Shown piece by piece: positions 15,859 through 21,226 of a stretch of DNA of 21,814 nt. The DNA is from a virus. A program made the position numbers and the translations under genes. The stretch covers positions 1 through 21,814 of the IMG/VR virus record IMGVR_UViG_3300008261_003273; one strand, written 5' to 3'. The notes beneath the pieces are model-generated. The model searched no databases. It was not told where the DNA came from and worked only from the letters and a program-made list of their open reading frames with translations. Positions within the stretch are counted from its first letter, which is position 1, and each line of letters begins with the position of its first letter.

Positions 15859-15917
15859 TTTGATTCTCCTACATGATTAGTGGTTTTTTATCGCCGGCGA
15901 GGACCGACGTAGGGGAT

Positions 15918-15946
15918 AATCTATCGACTCTTATGGTATTTGTCAA
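15918..15946 (-). promoter_or_regulatory. Sigma70-type promoter, TTGACA-17-TAGATT
   Basis: On the minus strand TTGACA (15946-15941) and TAGATT (15923-15918) are separated by 17 bases. It faces the 55- and 195-residue genes with a leader of about 50 nt that holds a GCCGGC palindrome (15893-15898). Confidence 0.75.
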
Positions 15947-16142
15947 CTCGTAGGCATAAATATCCAAAATATTTTTCCGGCCGACTCCATAATGGGCTAA
16001 AACCTATATAAACTAGTATAAAGTTCATTAGGTCTAAAAAATAGGGAAAAATTTCAGGCCAGTAACTATTATAACATATGATACAACGTAATCTTTAACG
16101 TGCCCACCGGAGTATGGGGGGTATCTACTAAGAATATTACTG

Positions 16143-16176
16143 AGCACATGCACTAACAATGCTTGTGCTTTTTTTT
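16143..16176 (+). terminator. Rho-independent terminator or attenuator before the LysM gene
   Basis: AGCACA (16143-16148) pairs with TGTGCT (16164-16169); an inner GCA/TGC stem closes a CTAACAA loop, with one T-T mismatch. A run of eight T follows. It differs from the GAGGG/CCCTC family used downstream. It ends only 20-odd bases before the LysM SD, so it may attenuate entry into the right-arm operon. Confidence 0.7.
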
Positions 16177-16207
16177 GCCACAACTAACCCAATAAAGGAG
16201 GGAAACA

Positions 16208-16489
16208 ATGGCACATAACAACAAAGCAAAGGTGCTTATGTTTGTAGCTGCAATAGCTGCATTCATAGGGCTAGCAATGTACACCGGTAAGGCGTATGAT
16301 GAGTTCAGCTGTGAGGCTGCTACTCATACCATGTCTTATGGTGACACTGTCTATAGTATTGCAAGGACATACTGTAAGAATAACTACAGTAGTGCAGTGC
16401 AATATATCATGGATAGTAACAACATAACTAGCAGGCAATTAACTAGCCTACGTATGGGTACAATTATCCATATAGAGGCGACTAAATAG
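16208..16489 (+). CDS. Membrane-anchored LysM-domain protein (93 aa)
   Basis: ATG 16208 follows AAAGGAGGG. Residues 8-25 (VLMFVAAIAAFIGLAMYT) form a signal anchor; residues about 40-89 form one LysM domain (HTMSYGDTVYSIARTY...SLRMGTIIHI). LysM domains bind the glycan of peptidoglycan. With no catalytic domain, the protein probably sits on the outer face of the membrane, touching the cell wall; a role in superinfection exclusion or envelope remodelling during early infection is inference. It is the first gene of the cassette array. Confidence 0.85.
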   Translation: MAHNNKAKVLMFVAAIAAFIGLAMYTGKAYDEFSCEAATHTMSYGDTVYSIARTYCKNNYSSAVQYIMDSNNITSRQLTSLRMGTIIHIEATK

Positions 16490-16502
16490 CCTAGCCTGTG
16501 TG

Positions 16503-16540
16503 GGTGGGATGGGTATCCATATATGGGTACTCATTCCACC
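16503..16540 (+). other. Strong 16-bp intercistronic hairpin without T tract
   Basis: GGTGGGATGGGTATCC (16503-16518) pairs fully, allowing G-T pairs, with GGGTACTCATTCCACC (16525-16540) around an ATATAT loop. No T run follows, so it is unlikely to be a classical terminator; it could protect or process the LysM mRNA 3' end or block ribosomes or RNases. The next gene's SD begins about 28 nt later. Confidence 0.7.
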
Positions 16541-16580
16541 ACTATGCACTATACATAACCACTACAAATAAGGAGGATAT

Positions 16581-16763
16581 ATGATATTGCAAATGTTATA
16601 CAAATGTCTGTCTTGCGATGGGCGATACCAGTACGATCAGCTGAAGGATGGTGAATGCAAATCATGCATAGCTAGCCTTCCTATGTACAATGCTTTAATG
16701 CATCACTTAGCAACTACTGATCCAGGTACGCCGTTCGTATACAGGCCGGATACTAATCGTTAG
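16581..16763 (+). CDS. Zinc-ribbon protein (60 aa)
   Basis: ATG 16581 follows AAGGAGG. The N-terminal half has two cysteine pairs, CLSC (C9, C12) and CKSC (C26, C29), with a short spacer, a compact zinc ribbon; the C-terminal half is neutral and His-containing (MHHLATTDPGTPF). It sits between a long hairpin and the first GAGGG-type terminator. Function is unknown; small zinc ribbons in early phage regions often bind host RNA polymerase or nucleic acid. Confidence 0.8.
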   Translation: MILQMLYKCLSCDGRYQYDQLKDGECKSCIASLPMYNALMHHLATTDPGTPFVYRPDTNR

Positions 16764-16790
16764 CAATAGCGAATAGTATTCATGATACTA

Positions 16791-16826
16791 GAGGGTAGTC
16801 CTACCAAGGGCTGCCCTCTTTTTATT
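16791..16826 (+). terminator. GAGGG/CCCTC terminator, copy 1
   Basis: GAGGGTAGTCC...GGGCTGCCCTC followed by T5ATT. First of eight copies in the right arm. The T run ends only about 27 nt before the next SD, leaving little room for a promoter. Confidence 0.8.
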
Positions 16827-16857
16827 ACCCATCTACACCAAAGAAAGGAGGTGAACA

Positions 16858-17028
16858 ATGGCACAAACAGCTAGTCTCTTCGGAGCGGCGTTGGTAGACG
16901 GTCTTCGGATCGGTCTTACTAGCGGACGCACCGCAGAGCAGCAGGCTGCAGCTGACAGGGATGAATCCTTGTTCGTTGTAGAAGCAATCTGTGACGCTCT
17001 CGAGCGTGCAGGTTACAAGCGTATCTAA
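16858..17028 (+). CDS. Small Ala-rich helical protein (56 aa)
   Basis: ATG 16858 follows AAAGGAGGTGA, a full SD. The product starts MAQTASLFGAALVDGLRIGL and ends LERAGYKRI; it looks like a soluble two-helix protein with no known motif. It uses CGG-ATC as ordinary in-frame arginine (codon at 16906-16908), unlike the left arm. GC-rich codons (GCG, GAC, CTC) dominate. Confidence 0.75.
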   Translation: MAQTASLFGAALVDGLRIGLTSGRTAEQQAAADRDESLFVVEAICDALERAGYKRI

Positions 17029-17050
17029 CGATATGCTCTTGCAGCTGATC

Positions 17051-17096
17051 GACTAAGAGTCGGAGGAGTAACGCACCTTGGCAACAGAACAAGCGG
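17051..17096 (+). repeat. 46-nt intercistronic repeat, copy 1
   Basis: Begins with a GACT-AAG-AGTC hairpin, then GGAGGA, TAACGCACCTTGGCAACAG and AAGCGG. Copy 2 at 17404-17449 differs at about three positions. It lies in the 3' region of one gene just before a GAGGG-type terminator. A TTG after the GGAGGA could open a 13-codon peptide here but only four codons in copy 2, so coding is unlikely; an RNA element is more likely. Confidence 0.75.
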
Positions 17097-17104
17097 GATC
17101 AATT

Positions 17105-17141
17105 GAGGGTAGCCCCTAGCAAAGGCTGCCCTCTTTTTATT
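17105..17141 (+). terminator. GAGGG/CCCTC terminator, copy 2
   Basis: Ten-base stem GAGGGTAGCC/GGCTGCCCTC with loop CCTAGCAAA and a T5ATT tail. Copy 6 (19145) has the same stem, loop and tail. Confidence 0.85.
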
Positions 17142-17170
17142 GTCCCCTACACCAAGGAAAGGAGGTGAAA

Positions 17171-17389
17171 ATGGACAAACTCTGGAGTGAAAACCGGGTA
17201 TGGGTGGTAGCAGCTGCCCTTCTCGTGTTTACACCTCTTGCGAGCTGGATCTTCACGATCATCGGCGTCGGTTTCGACATCGTTGGTTTTGTGCTAGGTC
17301 TGGTGAACTGGTTCGGCCTGTTTGTAGTAGCTATCGTAGCTGCTGCATACGTGGCAAGGAAGCGGTTGACGAACTCGGAAGAGTCCTAA
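17171..17389 (+). CDS. Small integral membrane protein (72 aa)
   Basis: ATG 17171 has AAAGGAGGTGAAA just before it; an in-frame GTG two codons earlier overlaps the SD and is less likely. Hydrophobic segments at about residues 10-32 and 36-60 give two membrane passes, with a basic ARKRLTNSEES tail probably in the cytoplasm. Two-pass size fits holin-like or superinfection-exclusion proteins, but its place among early-type cassettes argues against a lysis role. It uses CGG twice as arginine. Confidence 0.8.
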   Translation: MDKLWSENRVWVVAAALLVFTPLASWIFTIIGVGFDIVGFVLGLVNWFGLFVVAIVAAAYVARKRLTNSEES

Positions 17390-17403
17390 TACAGGATCCA
17401 ACT

Positions 17404-17449
17404 GACTAAGAGTCGGAGGATTAACGCACCTTGGCAACAGCATAAGCGG
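17404..17449 (+). repeat. 46-nt intercistronic repeat, copy 2
   Basis: Near-identical to 17051-17096, again between a stop codon and a GAGGG-type terminator. The GACT-AAG-AGTC hairpin and the GGAGGA are conserved. Confidence 0.75.
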
Positions 17450-17451
17450 TA

Positions 17452-17484
17452 GAGGGTGGCCCCTAATAAGGGCTGCCCTCTTTT
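17452..17484 (+). terminator. GAGGG/CCCTC terminator, copy 3
   Basis: GAGGGTGGCCC...GGGCTGCCCTC followed by TTTT. The stem variant TGGCCC/GGGCTG keeps pairing. Confidence 0.8.
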
Positions 17485-17495
17485 AATTGCAGGCT

Positions 17496-17528
17496 GTACG
17501 TAGCCTTAGGTCATCCTGACCAACGTAC
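17496..17528 (+). promoter_or_regulatory. 33-nt structured leader hairpin, copy 1
   Basis: Outer stem GTACGT/ACGTAC, 5'-side internal loop AGCCTTA, inner stem GGTCA/TGACC with loop TCC. The SD of the next gene lies about 5 nt downstream. The same element, same length, precedes two other genes. Confidence 0.75.
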
Positions 17529-17548
17529 GCAACGAAAGGATGGGCGAA

Positions 17549-17986
17549 ATGACCCCTTCAAGTAATAACAGCAATAGCAGTCAAATGCTGTTTCGTGTTA
17601 TAGGAATAAGAGTCTACCGTAACAATAAGTACAACTTATTGCTTCGTTCAAGAGACGAAAATACCTATGGGCGCGAGACCTGGCTGAAAGCTAGCGAGAA
17701 GCATCAAATGTTCGGCAAGATTGTAAAGCAGATTAAAATGTCTGGTTGGAACAATCCTATTGAATATGAAGTGGTGGAGGATCGCTATGGAACTGCAAAA
17801 GTCTATTCTTTTGTAAGCCGTGTGGTGAGAGATCTTCACTTTGGTGACACAGTAGAAAACTTTGACAGTGAATTGTTAGTTGTAATAGATGGTTGTGTTA
17901 ACAAAACATTTGGCGGCAAATCATTTGGTCCAATTGACATACTTACAGCATATAAAAGCACGATTGTTGGTTTTATTACAAAATAG
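17549..17986 (+). CDS. Unknown protein (145 aa), AT-rich for its position
   Basis: ATG 17549 follows AAAGGA with eight bases between; an ATG three codons earlier overlaps the SD. The first residues MTPS match the start of the paralog at 18336, but the body (LFRVIGIRVYRNNKYNLLL...) does not obviously align with that family. It is a mixed strand and helix protein without motifs. Codon use is more AT-rich than neighbouring cassettes, suggesting a different origin behind a shared leader. Confidence 0.75.
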   Translation: MTPSSNNSNSSQMLFRVIGIRVYRNNKYNLLLRSRDENTYGRETWLKASEKHQMFGKIVKQIKMSGWNNPIEYEVVEDRYGTAKVYSFVSRVVRDLHFGDTVENFDSELLVVIDGCVNKTFGGKSFGPIDILTAYKSTIVGFITK

Positions 17987-18041
17987 GATTAGTTATCCTA
18001 CACATACTGACCGACTATACATCGGTGACAATCAACTACTA

Positions 18042-18076
18042 GAGGGTAGCCCTTAATAAGGCTGCCCTCTTTTTAT
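18042..18076 (+). terminator. GAGGG/CCCTC terminator, copy 4
   Basis: GAGGGTAGCCC...GGCTGCCCTC followed by T5ATT. A smaller hairpin ACCGA/TCGGT (18010-18026) precedes it. Confidence 0.8.
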
Positions 18077-18184
18077 TGCAGACGCACCTAGACATAACGT
18101 AACCACAGAGCCAATGTCTATGGTAACCACGGGCCGATAAGCTCCTGGTCACGACAGCCGAAAAAGTTTCTTCTCTCCTTTTTT

Positions 18185-18273
18185 TTGCAGACCACCCCGG
18201 AATGCCGTGTGATCGGATCCACGTTAAATGTCCGTGAACCTACCGTTGGCAACTCGGTAGCAAAACAAAGGCC
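18185..18273 (+). repeat. 90-nt leader repeat, copy 1
   Basis: Begins TTGCAGACCACCCCGG and ends AAACAAAGGCC; copy 2 at 19180-19269 is nearly identical with one inserted base. It lies upstream of a leader hairpin and a paralogous gene both times, so a whole leader-plus-gene unit was duplicated. It contains TACCG/CGGTA pairing near its 3' end. No convincing promoter was identified. Confidence 0.8.
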
Positions 18274-18282
18274 ACCAAGGCG

Positions 18283-18315
18283 GTACGTAGCCTCAGGTCA
18301 TCCCGACCAACGTAC
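18283..18315 (+). promoter_or_regulatory. 33-nt structured leader hairpin, copy 2
   Basis: Outer stem GTACGT/ACGTAC, internal loop AGCCTCA, inner stem GGTC/GACC with loop ATCCC, then the AAAGGA SD. Compared with copy 3 the outer stem differs at three pairs but keeps pairing. Confidence 0.75.
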
Positions 18316-18335
18316 ACAACGAAAGGATGGGCGAA

Positions 18336-18761
18336 ATGACCCCTTCAATCACAACACCTGGAAACAGGCTTTCAGTAAGAATCGTCACGATGCGGGAGCA
18401 GAATGGGCCTAACGGTCCGTTCGTCTCTTTGTCGGTGGCGGATGACTTTGAAAGCGGGTTTACTCGTATCAACGCCAATGAAGGTGATCTTGTCTCGTAC
18501 ACGATCTCTACAGAAGTGTGGGTAGAGTTGCTTGCAATCATCGTCAAGAAGACTGGAGCAAAGGCACAGACGAAAATGAGCAAAGGCAAGCGCCCTGCCC
18601 CATACGTCTGCTTTGACAAAGTAGTCAAGCTCGTTATCGAGCAGACTGCTCCAATCAAAGTGGTTCGCAAGAATCGTGTCGACGCCATCACTATCAGTGG
18701 TGACGTTAAGGCTGTTACCTCACGTGAGAAGCGTGCAGGCAACGGCATCAGCCTAGACTAA
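18336..18761 (+). CDS. Tandem-paralog family protein 1 (141 aa)
   Basis: ATG 18336 follows AAAGGA by eight bases. The family pattern is an N-terminal strand (RLSVRIVTMREQ), a middle FVSLSVADDFESGF, a W-containing helix (EVWVELLAII), a Lys-rich loop, and a C-terminal ISGDVKAVTSREKRAGNGIS motif ending in D. The copies at 19333 (very close), 19950 and 20701 share this layout. The protein is small, soluble and Lys-rich; a nucleic-acid-binding role is possible but unproven. CGG is used as arginine (ATG CGG GAG). Confidence 0.8.
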   Translation: MTPSITTPGNRLSVRIVTMREQNGPNGPFVSLSVADDFESGFTRINANEGDLVSYTISTEVWVELLAIIVKKTGAKAQTKMSKGKRPAPYVCFDKVVKLVIEQTAPIKVVRKNRVDAITISGDVKAVTSREKRAGNGISLD

Positions 18762-18787
18762 CGTCTGGTTTCCGGGGAAAATAAACT

Positions 18788-18822
18788 GAGGGTAGCTCCT
18801 AGCAAGAGCTGCCCTCTTTTTA
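18788..18822 (+). terminator. GAGGG/CCCTC terminator, copy 5
   Basis: GAGGGTAGCTCC...GAGCTGCCCTC with T5ATT. The stem shows AGCTC/GAGCT, a paired variant relative to copy 2. Confidence 0.85.
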
Positions 18823-18855
18823 TTGGCATATACACATAAACGAAAGGAGTAATAT

Positions 18856-19137
18856 ATGTCTACTAAACGGAAGAAGAGTCCTAACTTCTATGGTTGTCCA
18901 TGCACTAGATGTGGTGTATGGATTGATCCCAAGAAAGGATATTGGTCTGCTGTATGGGTCTATTGTCCAACATGTTATGTTGCGCGATTTGACAATGCTC
19001 AGCCAAAACCAAAGAAGAACACGGTAGAGATACCAAAGGACGACCTACACCTGGAGAGATGCAGGTGTGGCCGTATATATGAGGTAGAAGAGAACTACGA
19101 AGATATTATGCTTTGTAGCTACTGTTACCAAGTATAA
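18856..19137 (+). CDS. Double zinc-ribbon protein (93 aa)
   Basis: ATG 18856 follows AAAGGAG. Two Cys modules are visible: CPCTRC (C14, C16, C19) with CPTC (C37, C40), and CRC (C69, C71) with CSYC (C87, C90), probably two zinc-binding knuckles. The N-terminus is basic (STKRKKS), favouring nucleic acid contact. It uses CGG-AAG in frame at codon 5 as arginine, which argues against obligate frameshifting at CGG-A in this arm. Exact function is unknown. Confidence 0.85.
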   Translation: MSTKRKKSPNFYGCPCTRCGVWIDPKKGYWSAVWVYCPTCYVARFDNAQPKPKKNTVEIPKDDLHLERCRCGRIYEVEENYEDIMLCSYCYQV

Positions 19138-19144
19138 CTAAATT

Positions 19145-19181
19145 GAGGGTAGCCCCTAGCAAAGGCTGCCCTCTTTTTATT
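19145..19181 (+). terminator. GAGGG/CCCTC terminator, copy 6
   Basis: Same stem, loop and tail as copy 2 (GAGGGTAGCC/GGCTGCCCTC, T5ATT). Its T tract runs directly into the second 90-nt leader repeat. Confidence 0.85.
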
Positions 19182-19269
19182 GCAGACCACCCCGGAATGC
19201 CGTGTGATCGGATCCACGTTAAATGTCCGTGAACCTACCGTTAGGCAACTCGGTAGCAAAACAAAGGCC
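19180..19269 (+). repeat. 90-nt leader repeat, copy 2
   Basis: Nearly identical to 18185-18273 apart from TTAGGC for TTGGC. It is open in frame with the downstream gene, but the first copy is not in frame with its gene, so it is most likely untranslated leader. Confidence 0.8.
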
Positions 19270-19278
19270 TCAAAGGCT

Positions 19279-19311
19279 GCATATAGCCTCAGGTCATCCC
19301 GACCACTATGC
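19279..19311 (+). promoter_or_regulatory. 33-nt structured leader hairpin, copy 3 (covariant outer stem)
   Basis: Outer stem GCATA/TATGC replaces GTACG/CGTAC of copies 1-2; stem pairs 2, 4 and 5 changed on both sides with pairing kept. The inner stem GGTC/GACC and internal loop AGCCTCA are unchanged. This is strong comparative support for an RNA structure. Confidence 0.8.
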
Positions 19312-19332
19312 ACAACCGAAAGGAGAGCCGAA

Positions 19333-19755
19333 ATGAGCTCACCAATCACTCCTGGAAACAGGCTGTCAGTCCGAATCGTCACGATGCGGGAGCAGAATGG
19401 TCCTAACGGTCCGTTCGTCTCCTTGTCAGTGGCGGACGACTTTGACCCTGGGTTCAACCGCATCAACGCCAACGAAGGTGACCTTGTCTCGTACACGGTC
19501 TCAGTCGAGACGTGGGTAGAGTTGCTCAAGATCATCGTCAAGACGACTGGTGCAAAGGCACAGACAAAGACGAGCAAAGGCAAGCGCCCTGCTCCCTACG
19601 TCTCCTTCGACAAGATCGTAAAGCTCGTTATCGAGCAAAGCGCTCCGTTGAAGGTGGTTCGCAAGAATCGTGTCGACGCCATCACCATCAGTGGTGACGT
19701 CAAGGCCGTGTCTTCACGTGAAAAGCGTGCAGGCAACGGCATCAGCCTCGACTAA
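19333..19755 (+). CDS. Tandem-paralog family protein 2 (140 aa)
   Basis: ATG 19333 follows AAAGGAGAG. It is very close to the protein at 18336 over nearly its whole length (NRLSVRIVTMREQNGPNGPF is shared), differing mainly in conservative positions, so it is a recent duplicate carrying its leader with it. C-terminal ISGDVKAVSSREKRAGNGIS is conserved. The open frame continues upstream to 19180 through the leader repeat, but that start (TTG) has no SD. Confidence 0.8.
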   Translation: MSSPITPGNRLSVRIVTMREQNGPNGPFVSLSVADDFDPGFNRINANEGDLVSYTVSVETWVELLKIIVKTTGAKAQTKTSKGKRPAPYVSFDKIVKLVIEQSAPLKVVRKNRVDAITISGDVKAVSSREKRAGNGISLD

Positions 19756-19783
19756 TAATCGAGTTTCCGGGGAAAAGTAAATT

Positions 19784-19820
19784 GAGGGTAGTTCCTAACA
19801 AGGACTGCCCTCTTTTTATT
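19784..19820 (+). terminator. GAGGG/CCCTC terminator, copy 7
   Basis: GAGGGTAGTTCC...GGACTGCCCTC with T5ATT. The stem AGTTCC/GGACT keeps pairing using G-T. Confidence 0.85.
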
Positions 19821-19926
19821 GGAGTCCCACTCCGATGCTGGTCATCCGACTAGCAGGTGGGGAGGCGAACTGTCTCGCAAGAGGCATTGCCCGGCTGGAT
19901 ACCGCTCTACTAGGGTGCTGCAATGC
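19821..19926 (+). promoter_or_regulatory. Structured 5' leader of the 19950 gene
   Basis: Three hairpins are visible: GGAG/CTCC (19821-19833); GCTGGTC-ATCC-GACTAGC (19837-19854), whose GGTC-ATCC-GAC tip matches the 33-nt leader element; and GCATTGC/GCAATGC (19884-19926) enclosing 29 nt. An SD (AAAGGAGG) follows. Confidence 0.6.
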
Positions 19927-19949
19927 ATCCAACCTGAAAGGAGGTTAAA

Positions 19950-20363
19950 ATGAACAACATCCCTTCGGGACGTGTACTTGTTCGTGTGAGCGTAGCTTAC
20001 TCGAGGAAGAACACCGTCACCGGCGAGGTTTTCGTGTCGCTCAATGTAGCTGATTCGATGACCGCTGGGTATGAGCGTTTGCCTATGGCAGATCTCGTTA
20101 CCTACGCCGTGGCCAAGGACGTGTGGACCGAACTCGTTCGCGAGATCGCAACACGCGGTGCCAAGGCTACCAAGGGTATTGACAAGAACAAGGAGTCCTA
20201 CTCCAAGTTCTCGCCAAAGGTCGTTGAGCTTGCAATACAGCTCACTGCTCCGATGGTGGTCAAGAATGTTGGTCGTAAGGGTTCGGCTCTCAGCATCGCT
20301 GGGAACGTATCCGCGATCAATGTTCGTGAGCGTCGTGCTGGCAACGGCATCGCTCTTGACTAG
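19950..20363 (+). CDS. Tandem-paralog family protein 3 (137 aa)
   Basis: ATG 19950 follows AAAGGAGGT. It is a diverged member of the 18336/19333/20701 family: VRVSVAYSRKNTVTGEVFVS at the start, DVWTELVREIATRG in the middle and SIAGNVSAINVRERRAGNGI plus ALD at the end. It keeps the conserved AGN motif and the final Asp. It is encoded with many GC-ending codons. Confidence 0.8.
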   Translation: MNNIPSGRVLVRVSVAYSRKNTVTGEVFVSLNVADSMTAGYERLPMADLVTYAVAKDVWTELVREIATRGAKATKGIDKNKESYSKFSPKVVELAIQLTAPMVVKNVGRKGSALSIAGNVSAINVRERRAGNGIALD

Positions 20364-20536
20364 TCGATACACTTCGGTGTGACGGGTCTCGTACTGAACC
20401 AGCAGTGAACTGGGAAGCCGATAGCACGGCAAAGGTGGGCTCATGACCTACATGCTATACATGGTTGTAAGAACCTAGTCAAGACGACTGATATGCACCG
20501 TTGCTGCGAAAGTAAGTCGTAATCAAACTTGATGGA

Positions 20537-20573
20537 GAGGGTAGTCCCTGACAAGGACTGCCCTCTTTTTATT
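20537..20573 (+). terminator. GAGGG/CCCTC terminator, copy 8
   Basis: GAGGGTAGTCC...GGACTGCCCTC with T5ATT. Unlike the others it lies more than 120 nt before the next start codon. Confidence 0.85.
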
Positions 20574-20682
20574 GCTTAATGCCTAAGACTGCTAGCTTAC
20601 ATAGATTACCGAAATGATATTCTAAACCGGCTAGCGCCCCCGTGGGGGGCTGGGGAGAAACTCCCTGTATGTCAACTATATG

Positions 20683-20696
20683 TTACTGGGAGGTAA
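20683..20696 (+). promoter_or_regulatory. Hairpin presenting the SD in its loop (gene at 20701)
   Basis: TTAC (20683-20686) pairs with GTAA (20693-20696), placing most of the SD (TGGGAG) in the loop. The same block, TTACTGGGAGGTAATA, precedes the 21227 gene. Confidence 0.55.
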
Positions 20697-20700
20697 TAAT

Positions 20701-21102
20701 ATGACACAGAAAGTCCAAGTCCGTATCTCGACTGTTGCAATACGCGACGGTAAAGATGCCAAGTTTGTGAGCCTCAATATCAGTGATGAAATGTCACCTG
20801 GATATGACAGGCTTCCCGAGGCTGAGTTGAAGAGTTATTCTCTGTCTCTCGAACTCTGGGAAAAGTTCAAGGCTCACAGTGAAAAACTGGGTGCTAAGTG
20901 GACTTCCAAGAAGGACAAGAATGGAAAAGCATATTTCGCGAGCTCTCCGAAGGTAGTTACATTTGATGTGACTCTCACTCGAAGCCTTGCGGATTCCGTA
21001 AAAGACTTGGATCGTTCAACACGTTCCTTGACTTTGTCGGGAAATGCTTCGAACATTCAAGTGCGTGAACAACGTGCGGGAAATACCATCAGTTTCGACT
21101 GA
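20701..21102 (+). CDS. Tandem-paralog family protein 4 (133 aa)
   Basis: ATG 20701 follows GGGAGGT; an in-frame GTT/ATG region further up (20680) lies upstream of the SD and is rejected. It is the most divergent family member: VQVRISTVAIRDGKDAKFVS, ELWEKFKAHSEKLG, and a C-terminal LTLSGNASNIQVREQRAGNT followed by ISFD. Codon use is less GC-rich than in members 1-3. Function is unknown; Lys/Asp-rich surface and strand content suggest a small beta-rich domain. Confidence 0.8.
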   Translation: MTQKVQVRISTVAIRDGKDAKFVSLNISDEMSPGYDRLPEAELKSYSLSLELWEKFKAHSEKLGAKWTSKKDKNGKAYFASSPKVVTFDVTLTRSLADSVKDLDRSTRSLTLSGNASNIQVREQRAGNTISFD

Positions 21103-21128
21103 TTCAAGTATTTCTTTACAAATAGTCG

Positions 21129-21181
21129 TGAGTGTCAGTATGTCTTCGGATGTGCTGACACTCATTACTCATATTTTTTTG
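21129..21181 (+). terminator. Rho-independent terminator, distinct type
   Basis: TGAGTGTCAG (21129-21138) pairs perfectly with CTGACACTCA (21155-21164) around a 16-nt loop; a T run (21174-21180) follows after nine bases. It is unrelated in sequence to the GAGGG family. Confidence 0.7.
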
Positions 21182-21207
21182 TGTGTAACTCAACTAAATG
21201 TCCGAAA

Positions 21208-21223
21208 ATTACTGGGAGGTAAT
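21208..21223 (+). promoter_or_regulatory. Hairpin presenting the SD in its loop (gene at 21227)
   Basis: ATTAC (21208-21212) pairs with GTAAT (21219-21223), with TGGGAG in the loop. The pairing matches the element before 20701. Confidence 0.55.
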
Positions 21224-21226
21224 ACA

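Larger units (their letters stand above)
15859..16207. other. Non-coding divergent region between minus- and plus-strand blocks
   Basis: This stretch holds the minus-strand promoter (15946-15918), an AT-rich middle, and a plus-strand terminator (16143-16176) just before the LysM gene. TATAAC (16070-16075) and TATAAA-like boxes near 16010-16025 could be plus-strand -10 elements, but none has a good -35. No ORF with an SD was found. A transcript starting near 16080 would be a short leader RNA of about 95 nt ended or attenuated by the terminator. Confidence 0.5.
20364..20700 (+). other. 337-nt non-coding structured stretch
   Basis: No supported ORF. It holds a UUCG tetraloop hairpin ACAC-TTCG-GTGT (20369-20380) right after the stop codon, CCAG/CTGG pairing (about 20399-20413), terminator copy 8 (20537-20573), a GC-rich hairpin AGCGCCCC/GGGGGGCT (20633-20651), GGGAG-AAA-CTCCC (20653-20665) and an SD hairpin (20683-20696). 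No tRNA T-loop or cloverleaf was found. It could contain a small RNA ended by the terminator. Confidence 0.55.

Noticed and set aside
17171-17389. Holin
   Set aside because: Two hydrophobic passes fit, but there is no neighbouring endolysin and the context is an early-type cassette array.
19180-19332. Open frame upstream of the 19333 gene as an N-terminal extension
   Set aside because: The duplicate leader at 18185 is not in frame with its gene, and the strong SD lies right before ATG 19333.
19842-20444. 200-codon minus-strand ORF opposite the 19950 gene
   Set aside because: It is antisense to a paralog with a clear SD and family signature.
20364-20536. Possible tRNA gene
   Set aside because: No cloverleaf and no T-loop GTTCRA motif; only short separate hairpins.
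16791-20573. Repeats as a CRISPR array
   Set aside because: Repeat units are terminators or leaders separated by genes, not evenly spaced short spacers.
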